Positions 43,876 through 54,970 of a stretch of DNA of 64,000 nt are shown piece by piece (the stretch's first letter is position 1; each line of letters begins with the position of its first letter). The DNA is from Romanomermis culicivorax. Its lineage: Eukaryota; Nematoda; Enoplea; Mermithida; Mermithidae. The position numbers were made by a program, and so were the translations under genes. Under the pieces are notes generated by a model that did no database searches, had not been told where the DNA came from, and worked only from the letters and a program-made list of their open reading frames with translations. The stretch is taken from contig CAWUHX010000218.1 of assembly GCA_963922205.1 (NCBI GenBank), positions 310,001 through 374,000 of the forward strand, written 5' to 3'.

Positions 43876-46800
43876 CCATAGATATATTGCAGTACCGGAT
43901 CACCAAGCTCCTTCAGCCCCGACATTGGAATACATAAACAGTATGAAACTACATGATCAGAGAACCCCTCACATAAACGTAATTGTAAATAAGCGGGTTC
44001 TAGCTAATGCCATGATTGATTGTGGAGCTACTTACACGATAATCGACAAGAAAATCACAGATAAGATTGAAGATATTGAAATTAACCCAACAACTGTTGT
44101 GCCCATAGCAGCCAATAATTTAGGTGTGGAACTTGTCGGTTCGGCTTTCATCACTGTGCAAGCAGGCACAGAAAGTCAAACCCTGTTAGCATACGTACAA
44201 GAAAATTGGGCTGCTGACCTACTTTTGGGTTCAAACTTCTTGTTTCGGTTTAGAGAATGGACGATAAACAATGAAAAAAGTTATGTGCGACTGGGAAACA
44301 CGACCATCCCATGCACTGGCGTACAGTACCATCCCTTACGAAGACGTGGTGGTATTCATTTGGATCAAAATCTCATTTTGCCGCCCCGTTCCGTTATTCA
44401 ATTGTCCATTCCCGTTTCGGACATGTATAAAGGCGTGCCTGTGGTTCAGTTTGAACCCAGCAACACCCTAGTTCAAAAAGCAGGAGTCTGTTTTGCAGCT
44501 TCAGTTTCCCCGAATATTGAGGGCAGAATTCGAATCTCGGTTATGAATCCTCTAATGGATGAAATAAAGCTTTTTCAAAACACTTGTGTGGGCAGCATAA
44601 AAAATTTCGCTTCAAAAACAGAAAAAATTCACAGCATGCAACCTGAAGTAGCAAAAACCGAAAACATAAATGAAGAGCAAAATTTCAAGAAATGGTTGGT
44701 TGATAATATCAATTTGCCCAATACTGACCTCAATGAAGAAGAGAAAAACATGATTGTGGAAATTCTAGCCCAATATCCCAACCTGTATGCTACCGATAAA
44801 TCCGACGCGGGTCGTACTTCCTTAGTTGAACACAGGATTGATACGCAGTGTAAAACACCAGTGAAACGACCCCTTTTTCGTACTGCCCCCAAAGAAAAAG
44901 AAATAATTCAAGAAGAAATCAACAAACTTAAGCAAAGTGGAATCATCAGCGAAAGCCAATCCCCTTGGTGTACTAATACGATTTTAGTACGGAAAAAAGA
45001 TGGTGGTTATCGTCTTTGCATTGATTTCCGTGGGTTGAACAAAGTGATTAAAAAGGACACATCCCCTTTACCTCGCATCGATGACATTTTTGATGCCTTG
45101 CGGGGTATGCGTTACTTCACAACCCTCGATCAGGCCAACGCATATTACACCATCCCCATCGCGGAGGGCGATCGGGAAAAGATGGCATTCAATTGCCCTT
45201 CGGGCCAATACCATTTCAATTATTTGCCCTTTGGCCTATGCAATGCACCAGCTAGTTTTCAACGCCTAATGGACGTTCTTCTGTCGGGTTTACAGTGGCA
45301 GACATGCCTTGTTTACCTGGATGACGTTCTTATTTTTGCAAAAACTCACAAAGAAATGCTTATGCGCCTAGATGATATTTTGGGCCGCTTGGACAAAGCT
45401 GGCCTTAAACTAAGGCTTGGAAAATGCAAATTCTCACAGTCATCTGTCCAATATTTGGGACACGTCATAAATGAAACCGGAATCCTGCCTGATCCACAAA
45501 AGGTTAAAGCAATTCTGGAAATTCCAGCTCCAAGAACTGTCAAAGAAGTGAAGTCATTCCTGGGGCTACCATCTTATTATCGGAGGTTCATTTGGAACTG
45601 CTCACAAGTTGCTAGCCCTTTGACAAAACTTCTCAAAAAAGATGCTACTTTTGAATGGGGCCCAGATCAACAAAAAGCATTCGAAACTTTGAAGGCACAC
45701 CTCACATCAGCACCCGTCTTGCATCATCCAAATTTTTCAAAACTGTTCATACTCCAAACGGACGCTTCCCTTTTAGGTGTGGGAGCCGTCCTTAGTCAAT
45801 ACGGGGATGATTCCTTGGAACATCCCATTGCTTTTGCTAGCAGAGGATTGAAACCTGCTGAAAAAAACTATCCAATAACCGAACTCAAAACTCTTGCAGT
45901 CGTCGAATTTGTAAACTATTTTCGACCCTATCTTTTTCAGCAGGAGGTCATTATTCACACTGACCACACTGCGGTTAACGCGGTTCTCAAGAAAGAGAAC
46001 CCCAATTCCCGAATCGTTCGGTGGGGACTTGCATTGGCAAGTTTCAAATTGAATATCCAGCCCAAAAGGGGCTCGGCCAATAGAAATGCAGATGCAGTTT
46101 CCAGGTTCCCATTAAAAGATGCGGAACCAGCATTTGATATCGAAAATTTGGAAACTAGACCAGAATTAAATATGATAAACATCGAACCTGAAAACAGAAT
46201 CCTTGCCCTTGGATATGGGCTTGAGGATGAAATTGACGAAAATCAGGAAATAATCAAAAACTTAGCGGAACTTCAACTTTCTGACCCTGATACACGACAA
46301 ATCATCAATGAAATTAATAAGGGTCCAGATGCGAAAATAAACGACGTTTACATCATCCAAAATAATCTGTTATACCGGAAATTCGAAAATGAATATAAAA
46401 TCTACATTCCAAAATCATTCCGCCCGGAAATCCTAAAATCGCATCACGATAGCAAATTTGCAGGCCATTTTTCCTCCCGGAAAACTTATGAAAATGTGCG
46501 ACAACGATACTTTTGGCCTCAAATGCGGAAATTTGTGGAAGAATATTGCCAAACTTGTCAAAAGTGCCAATTCAACAAGCCTACTAGACATGCGATCAAA
46601 GCCGATTTGGTTCCAGTTCAGGCTTCACAACCATTTGAGCGAGTGGGCTTGGACTGCATGGGTCCTCTCCCCATTTCCAGCAACGGAAACCGTTATGTTG
46701 TAGTTTTTATCGACTATTTTACTAAATACGTGGAAGCCTTTGCTACCCCTAACATAACATCACAGACAATCGCTTCTCTTTTTGTCAAAAAAATTGTTTG

Positions 46801-47635
46801 TCATCATGGAGCCCCAAGAATCATTCATTGTGACAGGGCTTCCGATTTCACATCACAACTTTTTACAAATATTACAAAGTTATGGTACACAGAAAAAGTA
46901 CACACTACCCCCTATCATCCGATGGGTAATGGAGAAGTAGAAAGGTGCAATCAAACCCTCGTTACCCATATTCCCATGTACGTGAATGAAAATCATTCAG
47001 ATTGGGATGATTATCTTCCCTTCGCGGTATTTTCTACAAATGTTCATAAAAATGAAAGCACGGGTTATTCACCTTTCCAACTCGTGTATGGGCGACAACC
47101 CCTGCTGCCATCTGATGCAGCATTCAGTCTCAAAAAGTCACCCTATATGGTTGATCTCAGCGAATATGCCAACGAAATAAAAAATCACTTGTCAAAAGCA
47201 TTTGAAAACGTACAGGCCACCCTGTTGGCTTCACAAAATCGGTATTCAGAACAGTACAACAAAAAATCACACAATGTACAATATCAAACTGGAGATCTAA
47301 TCCTTCGGAAAACTAGACTCGTTCGTAAAAATCAGAGTCCTAAGCTAGTCTCGCAGCAGCATGGACTGTACAAAGTCGTCAAAGTTGCATATCCAAATGT
47401 CGAAATTGAGCACCCGGATACACGGAAACTTTACAAATTGCACGTTAATGACACTGTCCGGTTCCATCCCCACATCTCTGCCGTCTATCGTACCACATCA
47501 TCTAACCGGTCCAGCAACGTCAAACGTGTCAGACATCATCAACAATCAGTCGGCTCGATTTGGCGTCATTGCTTTAGTCGGCATGGCGTCAAAACCATGG
47601 GAGAAGGTTGCGACCGAGGGCGTTCGCCTTTGTAA
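43856..47635 (+). CDS. E4 Pol polyprotein (protease, RT, RNase H, integrase)
   Basis: About 1,259 residues without interruption. ATG 43856 is the first in frame; the frame is +1 relative to the preceding ORF. Domains in order: aspartic protease (AMIDCGATYT, then LLLGSNFL), RT (YRLCIDFRGLN, TLDQANAYYTIPI, catalytic YLDD), RNase H (LQTDASLLGVG, TELKTLAVVEF, HTDHTAVN), integrase with HHCC finger (SHHDSK, AGHFS, CQTCQKC) and DDE core (GLDCMGPL, HCDRASDF, GEVERCNQ). The end carries a basic tail without a chromodomain. All catalytic residues I can locate are present, so it is potentially functional. How it is expressed is open: splicing or frameshifting would be needed. Confidence 0.95.
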   Translation: MQSSHASHRYIAVPDHQAPSAPTLEYINSMKLHDQRTPHINVIVNKRVLANAMIDCGATYTIIDKKITDKIEDIEINPTTVVPIAANNLGVELVGSAFITVQAGTESQTLLAYVQENWAADLLLGSNFLFRFREWTINNEKSYVRLGNTTIPCTGVQYHPLRRRGGIHLDQNLILPPRSVIQLSIPVSDMYKGVPVVQFEPSNTLVQKAGVCFAASVSPNIEGRIRISVMNPLMDEIKLFQNTCVGSIKNFASKTEKIHSMQPEVAKTENINEEQNFKKWLVDNINLPNTDLNEEEKNMIVEILAQYPNLYATDKSDAGRTSLVEHRIDTQCKTPVKRPLFRTAPKEKEIIQEEINKLKQSGIISESQSPWCTNTILVRKKDGGYRLCIDFRGLNKVIKKDTSPLPRIDDIFDALRGMRYFTTLDQANAYYTIPIAEGDREKMAFNCPSGQYHFNYLPFGLCNAPASFQRLMDVLLSGLQWQTCLVYLDDVLIFAKTHKEMLMRLDDILGRLDKAGLKLRLGKCKFSQSSVQYLGHVINETGILPDPQKVKAILEIPAPRTVKEVKSFLGLPSYYRRFIWNCSQVASPLTKLLKKDATFEWGPDQQKAFETLKAHLTSAPVLHHPNFSKLFILQTDASLLGVGAVLSQYGDDSLEHPIAFASRGLKPAEKNYPITELKTLAVVEFVNYFRPYLFQQEVIIHTDHTAVNAVLKKENPNSRIVRWGLALASFKLNIQPKRGSANRNADAVSRFPLKDAEPAFDIENLETRPELNMINIEPENRILALGYGLEDEIDENQEIIKNLAELQLSDPDTRQIINEINKGPDAKINDVYIIQNNLLYRKFENEYKIYIPKSFRPEILKSHHDSKFAGHFSSRKTYENVRQRYFWPQMRKFVEEYCQTCQKCQFNKPTRHAIKADLVPVQASQPFERVGLDCMGPLPISSNGNRYVVVFIDYFTKYVEAFATPNITSQTIASLFVKKIVCHHGAPRIIHCDRASDFTSQLFTNITKLWYTEKVHTTPYHPMGNGEVERCNQTLVTHIPMYVNENHSDWDDYLPFAVFSTNVHKNESTGYSPFQLVYGRQPLLPSDAAFSLKKSPYMVDLSEYANEIKNHLSKAFENVQATLLASQNRYSEQYNKKSHNVQYQTGDLILRKTRLVRKNQSPKLVSQQHGLYKVVKVAYPNVEIEHPDTRKLYKLHVNDTVRFHPHISAVYRTTSSNRSSNVKRVRHHQQSVGSIWRHCFSRHGVKTMGEGCDRGRSPL

Positions 47636-47644
47636 GGAGGGGAA
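47634..47644 (+). other. polypurine tract of E4
   Basis: AAGGAGGGGAA directly before the 3' LTR; it overlaps the pol stop codon. Confidence 0.85.
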
Positions 47645-48531
47645 TGTCAAGGAGTGCAAAAATTTGTATAATTTTTATGTAAGTTTTCGCGAAAATATTT
47701 ATTCCTCATTTTCTCGTCACATGTACAATAATTAGAAATCCATTAGTGTTCTCTATTGTTTTCAAGAGTCTGGGTTCCTAGTTGGAAACCAGACTATTTT
47801 TCAAGTACTTTGTTATTGTCACATATTTTCGTACTCGTAATTTACTCAGCAGGAAACGAAAAGATTGGCACATGTTAAAAACAAAAAACACTTTTCCTCA
47901 ACATACAAAAATGGGTTCATATGTTTTGAACCCTCCGACAAATTGGAAACTAATTATGCACAGCGGGGCTCCCAGAACCACGCCCCAAGAAAGTGGATGT
48001 TGACTCGAAAATGGAAGAAGAGTGGTTCTTCTTTCAGTCTTTTGGTTCTGCAGTTTTCGAGTTGGCTGGTTGGACTTTACCTGATTACGCTCGCTGTTTT
48101 AGTGTGCTGGAACATTACGCGACTTCGCTCGCTGCTTTGGTTGGTTGATCTTTACGCGACTACGCTCGCTGCTCCAGTTGGTTTGTCTTTACGTGACTTC
48201 GCTCGCTCGCACCTCACAGTCCGTCAGACTTTGAAACGATTTACGTTTTGGTTTGAGGCAATTGCATTGCCTATACTTTACGGGACTCGGGCTTCGATAC
48301 CAGCCATTTCCCTGCTTCCAAATTGTCATCCGATACCCGGAAAACGAACATTTATTTTCAAGTAAATTGTGCCAATCTTTTACGCCCAATCGCTACGCGC
48401 CACCCTTGCGCCTTTTTGTCACGCCTTTGTAAGTATTGCCTTATCCACGTTATTTACTGTAAGTTATCTAATAAATATCAAAAAACCCCAGTTCTACAGT
48501 AATTCACTTAAACTCAAGAAAGGTCGTGACA
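47645..48531 (+). repeat. 3' LTR of E4
   Basis: 887 bp. About ten substitutions versus the 5' LTR, most at CpG sites (for example TTTACGCGAC/TTTACGTGAC and CCCTCGCGCC/CCCTTGCGCC). Confidence 0.95.
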
Positions 48532-48535
48532 GAAC

Positions 48536-49730
48536 GATTCTTCAGCGGTTTGTTTTATCAACGATTCGACGGCCATTGCCGTTTCTGTATCGAATTTGGT
48601 CTCCGCCGAAGATTGTGTAGGAGCCTGAGTAGGCGTTTTCGTAGGGCTTTCTCCCGTCAACGTAGTGCTCGGATGTATGGGTAGATTCGAACTCATTGTC
48701 AAAATATGATCAGGCGGAAAACAAATGAGTCGTTCACATTTTCGTGACGTCAAAATCAGTGAGTTATACGAAAAATAGTAATAAGGGTTTTCCTTATACT
48801 TCTTTTTCGTCACGAGATCGATTTTGCTAGAGACAGGAAAACTGTCATTTCGGAATATGATAGGTTGCATGAAATATTGGTTTGCGTATATCGGTCGTTT
48901 GTTGTCGCTAGGATTCTTTTCGATATACGGTAAACGATTAGCCCATTCGATCAGTTCAAATTGAATGTTCCGTCTCGCTTTACCCAATTTCGCTCGCATA
49001 TGAGATCGATATCAATACTGTCGCTTTTCGACATTAGTTTCGGAATCTCATTTTTTATTATTGCTCGCAATTCCGTTTCGGAATGTGGGGAGCAAACGTG
49101 CGCGACTAACGGCATAGTTCCACGAACGGCATTCATCCATTCGTGATGGTTAGGAAGCGAGTATAGCAGCGTTAAAGCCGGCGTTTGGGGGATTTGATGA
49201 TCGGATTTCATTTCGTATATTGGCCAAGTTTTGGGAGGGCAGTACGTTGAAAACGGATCGTTTATGACTAGATTGTAGTTCGTTTGCTTTGCTTCGTCAC
49301 TCATAACCATATTTTGGTCTATTTCAGACAGAAATAGGAGGGACATAGGCGCACCAATGGCGTGGTGAATGCTGGTTATGTCATTAGAGCGTAAAGCTCT
49401 GTCTATAACTCTAGCACATATAGCGGCGTCATCATACGGTTCGATTTTCCCATCGTTGGTCAAAGACGACATGTTTTGCTTGCTACCCTTTATTGACAGT
49501 AGTTTCGAAGGGTGCATTTTTAGGCCCAGTGATTTAGTGGAGTGTTCCATGTTTACGTGATTGTACAAACAATATCGCATATTCAGAACCTTATAATCAT
49601 AAAATATGATTCGGTTCAACGCTACTATTTCATCTCGCATGATTGCGTGCAACATGCTTTTCGAAAGCGTCGGGTCTATGATGCCGAATGCGCCTTTTTC
49701 GTCGCCTTCGCGGTCGACGTTCACGTTATC
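48536..49730 (-). pseudogene. E3 accessory polyprotein, middle part
   Basis: Continues from the exonuclease domain after a TAG at about 49731 where E1 has CAG. It contains DEKGAFGIIDPTLSKSM, IFYDYKVLN and FLSEIDQNMVMSDE, and is then open to 48951. After a frameshift it continues to 48514, with a [17 protein letters not shown] stretch. No family is recognised. E4 cuts it in the linker. Confidence 0.55.
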
Positions 49731-50567
49731 CTACAAGTTTTGCATCGGGATATGTATAAATTCCGGCGGTAGAAAATCATGAGGAAAGATTTGCATGTTA
49801 TCGTATACGCTATCGACGAAACCGTAGTGCCTGTAGGCTAGAAACATCAAAATCGGGTAGTACACGTCCGAAATCGAGTAGGTTAAAACCTGTTCGTCGG
49901 GTTTGCCAGCTTGGGCGATTCGGTCGTTCGCTTGAGGGAAGTACAACGTAAAATGTTCTACGTCCAGCCCAAACACGTCAGCCACTATACCGTTTAGTTT
50001 TTTGTTTTCGGGACAAAGACCAATTAGAGGTGCCCTTTCCCATTTTTCAGGTGAGCGTTCGATGTTCTCTAGTATGATCTGGACATCGACCAGAATACTA
50101 GGGGCGAGCACTGTAGAGTGCGTTTTGCGAGCATCTGGCGAATAGTATTCGTGTCCGTGCATGTCCTTTAGACATTTCCAGTCATCGGCCTGGTCAAAAC
50201 CGATAACGATGGTTTTGGGAGCCGATACGAATTCGTAAAATGCCGTCCAATCTTCGGGAGTAGCCGCTAGGGCGTCAAACATTATAGTGTATCCAGTTGG
50301 GAAGCCCAACTGGACGAACCGAGCGACGTGTGTCGCGTTTTGGTTCACTATGTTCATTTTCGTCTTTTAGTGAATGTATAATTGATTAGTTGCGATTTTT
50401 TCGACGTCAAAACCGACCAATACATGACCGCGAAAATTCGGTTTCGAATGCGCTGACAACGCGCTCTTCAATTCTCCGCTTCCAACGTATCGCGCTTCGC
50501 GCAGGACATTGAGGGACCTGGCGTATACCGTTTTGAACCATCGCTCGAACTCTGCGATTCTTATCAT
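49731..50567 (-). pseudogene. E3 DEDDy 3'-5' exonuclease-like domain
   Basis: Most complete copy of the domain. Exo I: LVGFDVEK (D-x-E), then [10 protein letters not shown] and MFDAL. Exo [32 protein letters not shown] segment matches the helix before Exo III in RNase D-like enzymes, and Exo III is [12 protein letters not shown] (Y-x3-D). Only one nonsense change lies inside, a TAA at about 50358 after LYIH where E1 has Lys, plus the TAG at its C-terminal end. The four acidic residues and the Tyr agree with E1 although the copies differ in many other residues. The substrate is unknown. Confidence 0.75.
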
Positions 50568-50779
50568 GCGTTTGATGTTATATTCTAAAAAATATCATAA
50601 AATTTTTATTAATTTCTATTAGATATAGTTTCACGTGGAAACTTCACTATTTTCACATCGCCGCGTGCAAATCTTCTGGCGAAGTTACCGCGACCCAAAT
50701 TTTATATCGATGGATCGATATTTTATTCTTCCCAGGGGAAGTGAAAACCGAAGTTTCTATTTTTTTAAAAGACTTTAGT

Positions 50780-50965
50780 CTATTGGGCAGTGCAGAACTT
50801 ACCGTCTGCAAAAAAAGATCTATCATCCTGGCGATACTGTTTCTTTTGATACGATGTGTATCTATCTTGGTCGTTGAAATATTTTTTGAAAATCGGCGGC
50901 AGATTGATCAACGATGTTGATATCGCCGAACTCTGCGACGTTGTCGCTTCGGACTCGCTAGTCAT
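50780..50965 (-). pseudogene. E3 small ORF upstream of the exonuclease
   Basis: Counterpart of 5098-5433 from ATG 50965 (MTSESEA). It is shortened by a stop near 50780, after which the FPWEE segment continues in another frame. Product unknown. Confidence 0.4.
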
Positions 50966-51466
50966 CTTTTCTTTATATCAAATTCGATTTGTCGATATCG
51001 AGCAATTGATTCGATTCGGCTGTTCACTGAGCTTTCGATTTATCAAAATGAGAAATATAAAAGCGAAGAATCTTGCTAAAAAGATTAAAGTGTAAAGTGG
51101 AAAGTTGTTAACCACGAATTCAAATTTCCATGCACATGGCGAAAAATGTAAAGTTCAGATTGGGTGGGACCGGAGGAAGATTTTTCTACGGCGCGCGCTT
51201 TTAGCTCAATTTTTCTTTTCTGCGCTACTACTTATGGAAGGTCAATTTCTTCGAAATGGATGTGAATATAGACAAAACTACGCGATAATATCACACACAT
51301 TTCTTTCACTCATTCCACACAGAATCTGTATTAGTGCATTTAGCCCGTTTTTATATAACAAAAACTTTATACTCATCGCTTTGCTTTTGATTATAAAATA
51401 ATTAGAATTTATTCAACAAAGTTAAAAGTTAGTGTTAGTTGAAGTATGACAAAATTTACAATTTTT
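50966..51466 (-). promoter_or_regulatory. E3 spacer with conserved acceptor-like site
   Basis: No ORF. CTTTTTAG before CAAGATTC (intron edge at 51076) matches the E1 site at 5539, about 110 nt before the accessory start. Confidence 0.4.
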
Positions 51467-52990
51467 TTAATTTTTGCGAGGTCTCGGAGGACCACTGTCT
51501 TCCGATTCTAGAATTGCCGATGCCGTGCGAGGCATGTATGGCTTTAGGCGAGAAAGTGACACTTTCTGAGATTGTCCAGGACAATCTAAACTATTGATCC
51601 TTACTACGTTTTTCGAAATTTCAGAATTTTCGACCACTACCAAGGGTCCGATATAGTCTTTGTCGATTTTAGTCACTTTTTTGTTGTTTATCAACAGTAG
51701 GAGATCGTTTAGATCATATTTCTGCTCTTTCGCCTTTTTATCGAAATATCGCTTATGCGATTCGGACGCGTTTTTCAAGTTTTCGGAAACTTCTTTATAT
51801 AATGTTAGTTGCGCTTGTGTGAAGATATACTGATACGCATCGTAGTTCAGCGGTAACATTAGACTTTTCGCGCAGTCAAAATCAATAGCGATTCTGGGTT
51901 CATACCCTCGCAAAAGTCGAAACGGAGAAAAGTGCGTAGCTGTATGAGGAACAGTGTTATAGGCGAATGTCACGAAAGGTAAATATCGTTCCCAATTGTC
52001 GGGATCTTCAGCCGTGAATTTTTTGAGTTGCGATATCAATGTTTGATTGAATCTTTCTACCATTCGGTTACATTGCAGATGATACGCGGTGGTGTTGATT
52101 TTCTGAACTTTTAGAAGTTCTGCGATGTCTTTCATCAAGTTTGGAGTGAATCCTGAACCCTGATCTGATAATAAATGTTTCGGGCTGCCATGAACCAAAA
52201 CTATGTTGTTTACGAAACTTTCTACTGTAGTGGCTGCTTTTTGATATAGAATCAAATGAGCCCTTACCCATTTAGTGAAGTAGTCTTGAAATATGATGAT
52301 GTATGACCTTTTTTCACCCAGAGGGGATATGTTTACTATGTCGGTCGCGATGATTTCAAATGGATATTTTGGTTGTATCGGCATCAATGGAGGTGGTTTC
52401 GGCAACTGCGAAGTTGTTTGTTGACATGTTCTGCACGTTTTGATCCACTTTATTATCGATTCTTCCATTTTTGGCCACCAGAAATGTTGATGTATCATCG
52501 CTGTAGTGCGTCTATGGCCTTGATGGCTTAAAATCTTTGCGCCATGGAATTGATACAAAACACTTTCAATCAAAGTAGTCGGAACTACTATCGCTGAAGC
52601 TGTATTAGCTTGTTTTGATGTTCGGTAAACTATTTCGTTTTTGGTATGAAAAGCAGATGAAATCATAGACATTTGTTTTTGTTCCACGATTTTTACCAAT
52701 TTCGCGATGTACGGATCTTTCCTTTGAGCTTCTTTGATTTCTTCTGGCGTTTCTATAGTCACTAACTGTTTTTCAGGCTGTTGGAAATCTTCTTCCAATG
52801 TCTGCACTTTATTTCTTTCTTCTTTTTGCGTCATTGACCTTGTTATAGCTGCTGCGACAGTCTTTTTTCCTTCGCGAAATGTCAGTCTGAATTTTTCACT
52901 CGTTACTTTTTTGCTAGTCATTGACTTTACTTTAGCGCGAGGCTCATTTCGTGACAGAAAATCAGCACAAGCATTTTCTTTGCCTTTCAC
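51467..52990 (-). CDS. E3 integrase
   Basis: 507 residues without a stop, the only undamaged core gene of E3. It starts at the RNase H/integrase border with [15 protein letters not shown] finger: FHG, LSHQGH, CRTCQQ. Catalytic residues: Asp in ATDIVNI, Asp in LLSDQGSGF, Glu in MVERFNQT. The C-terminal [10 protein letters not shown] is GPY-type. The protein is part of a polyprotein, so the open frame alone does not imply activity. Confidence 0.88.
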   Translation of the reverse strand: MKGKENACADFLSRNEPRAKVKSMTSKKVTSEKFRLTFREGKKTVAAAITRSMTQKEERNKVQTLEEDFQQPEKQLVTIETPEEIKEAQRKDPYIAKLVKIVEQKQMSMISSAFHTKNEIVYRTSKQANTASAIVVPTTLIESVLYQFHGAKILSHQGHRRTTAMIHQHFWWPKMEESIIKWIKTCRTCQQTTSQLPKPPPLMPIQPKYPFEIIATDIVNISPLGEKRSYIIIFQDYFTKWVRAHLILYQKAATTVESFVNNIVLVHGSPKHLLSDQGSGFTPNLMKDIAELLKVQKINTTAYHLQCNRMVERFNQTLISQLKKFTAEDPDNWERYLPFVTFAYNTVPHTATHFSPFRLLRGYEPRIAIDFDCAKSLMLPLNYDAYQYIFTQAQLTLYKEVSENLKNASESHKRYFDKKAKEQKYDLNDLLLLINNKKVTKIDKDYIGPLVVVENSEISKNVVRINSLDCPGQSQKVSLSRLKPYMPRTASAILESEDSGPPRPRKN

Positions 52991-53041
52991 ATATTCAAGG
53001 CAGTAGTCGTAGTCTTGAAGTTTTATTGCGAAGTTTTGAAG

Positions 53042-53422
53042 TCACGAATTTCGATGTTTTTCTTCTTTTATCCATTGCAAAGGTTTATGGTCAGTTCTGA
53101 CGGTTACTTTTTGACCATAGACATAGTGTCTGTACCATCGGAAAGCTTCTACTATTGCGAGACATTCGCGCTCAGTTGTACTGTAGCGGGTTTCTACGTC
53201 AGAAAGAACTCTACTATTGTAAGCGATGACCCATTGATCATTTTCGTTTTCTTGATACAAAATCGCTCCGATAGCAGTTGTGCTAGCATCAGTTTGAATG
53301 ATGAATTTCGATTTTTCGTGATTATAGACAGGATATCACAAAAAAGGAGTCGAGGTTAGAGATGTTTTAATCTCGTTAAAAGCTGTATGATGTTCTTTGC
53401 TTATTTCATATTTCACGTTTTT
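53042..53422 (-). pseudogene. E3 RNase H
   Basis: Recognisable by YNSRVLSDVETRYSTTERE and VRTDHKPLQW. The N-terminal Asp strand (QTDAST) is in a different frame beyond a break near 53261-53340. Confidence 0.75.
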
Positions 53423-54133
53423 TCATAGTAGTTGATAGAGCCGTCGCGAAAGAGTGGCAAGATTCGGTATGAATCGTCTACACCATTGGACTAGGCCCGA
53501 AAAACTTTGAAGATCTTTTACTGTTTTTGGCATTTCATAGTTTACAATCGTGGAGACCTTTTCGGGATCGGGCGAGATTCCATTTTCGCTTAGCAAATGA
53601 CCAAGAAATTTTACCTGTTTTGGTACGAAATCACATTTATCAGGTCTTAACATTAGATTCGCGTCATGAAGAGCATCAAAGATCAGTTGGATATGTGCTA
53701 GATGATCATTATATGTTTGCGAAAAAACTATGATATCCTCGATATAGACCAAACAGATTTTCCAGATGTATGGATGCAGGGTCCATTCCATTAGTCTTTG
53801 AAATTCAGCGGGAGCATTTTTCAAGCCAAAAGGTAGAACTTTGAATCGAAACAAGCCTTCTTGACTAACGAAAGTAGTCTTATCGCGTGAAGCGATGTCT
53901 GAAGGGATTTGCCAGTACCCTGCTTTCAAGTCTAGAGTTGAGAAAAATCGTGCATTGCCTAGAGCATCTAGATAGTCATAGATTCGCGGAATCGGAAATT
54001 TATCGCTGAGAGTTACTTCATTTATACCTCTATAGTGGACTACGGGTCGCCAACTTCCATCTTTTCTGGTTACCAGAAACATAGGCGCTGCCCACCGTGA
54101 TCGCAAAGGTTCGATGAGACCTTTTTCTGGCAT
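53423..54133 (-). pseudogene. E3 reverse transcriptase
   Basis: 236 open residues. TLDLKAGYWQIP carries the first catalytic Asp and LPFGLKNAPAEFQ is canonical, but the catalytic box reads YIED (first Asp changed to Glu) and VDYRG has become VHYRG. The thumb (LGHLLSENGISPDPEKV) is intact. The frame ends in LYQLL followed by a stop. Confidence 0.88.
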
Positions 54134-54136
54134 TTC

Positions 54137-54916
54137 TTAAATTTTCTGACGAACCATTGGTCTTTGTTCAATCGGTGCATGGTAGTAGTGTTTCGCGACT
54201 GGTTTTGCATCACCGGTGTCTATAGAGACGGTTAACTCGTGAGTGAGGGCAGGCTGATCTCCAGGGAGACTGAAAACATCGCGATATTGCTTGAAGACTT
54301 CGATAGCGATTTTTCTATCTTCATCGTCGATGTTCGACTTTTCAGTCATTTTTTCGAGAGCGAGTTGAAGTTTTTCTTCTTCCGATATAGTCGACTGATC
54401 TTTAACCAAAGTGGCTGGTTCATAGTCTTCTTCATGATCGCTTGGGGATGCGACGGTCATTTTCGATTCTTCGAGTCTGAATTTAACCTCAGCGATGAGC
54501 TGATTAGGTTGTAGATGGATACCATTCGCACTATTATTGACGAATAATAGTGGACATTTGCCTTGGGTTATGTTGATTATCGCTAGTTCGATCGCATATT
54601 CGCAGTTTTCTTTTCCGAAGTTCACAGGTTGAACTATGACGCTTTTGAAGCTTTTGTTTGTGAAAGGGAAGATTTTCCCATTAACCCATGTTTGACAATT
54701 CGGTTCTACGTAGCGTGATGAGATATTCAAAATTGGTAGTGATCTGTTGGTTTTCATGATTTGCGTTTGACTCTGTCCCATAGAAGTATTTGAAAATACT
54801 TCATCATAGGGCGCTTTTTCAATCGGTTTCAAAACTAGATTTAGTTCTTGTTGAATGTCTCCGATTCTGATGAAATTTTCACGAAAGTTTATTACAGCTC
54901 GAACGCTTGGATGCAC
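54137..54916 (-). pseudogene. E3 protease-RT linker and RT N-terminus
   Basis: 260 open residues covering the region between protease and RT, ending with RPMVRQKI just before the RT block. It contains an acidic HEEDYEPATLV linker. It corresponds to 9195-8581 of E1. Confidence 0.7.
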
Positions 54917-54970
54917 TAGGAAATCGATTCCTAGGAGGAATTGCTCTCCTGCGGTAGGTAGAATCCAGCA

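Larger units (their letters stand above)
39318..48531 (+). mobile_element. Ty3/gypsy-like LTR retrotransposon E4 with gag - glycoprotein-like - pol order
   Basis: Two 887-bp LTRs (TGTCAAGG...GACA) enclose three long ORFs on the plus strand. The 4-bp target duplication GAAC lies at 39314-39317 and 48532-48535, and its removal restores alignment of E3 with E1. About ten differences between the LTRs (roughly 1%) and uninterrupted ORFs mark a young copy, later than E3. Confidence 0.95.
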
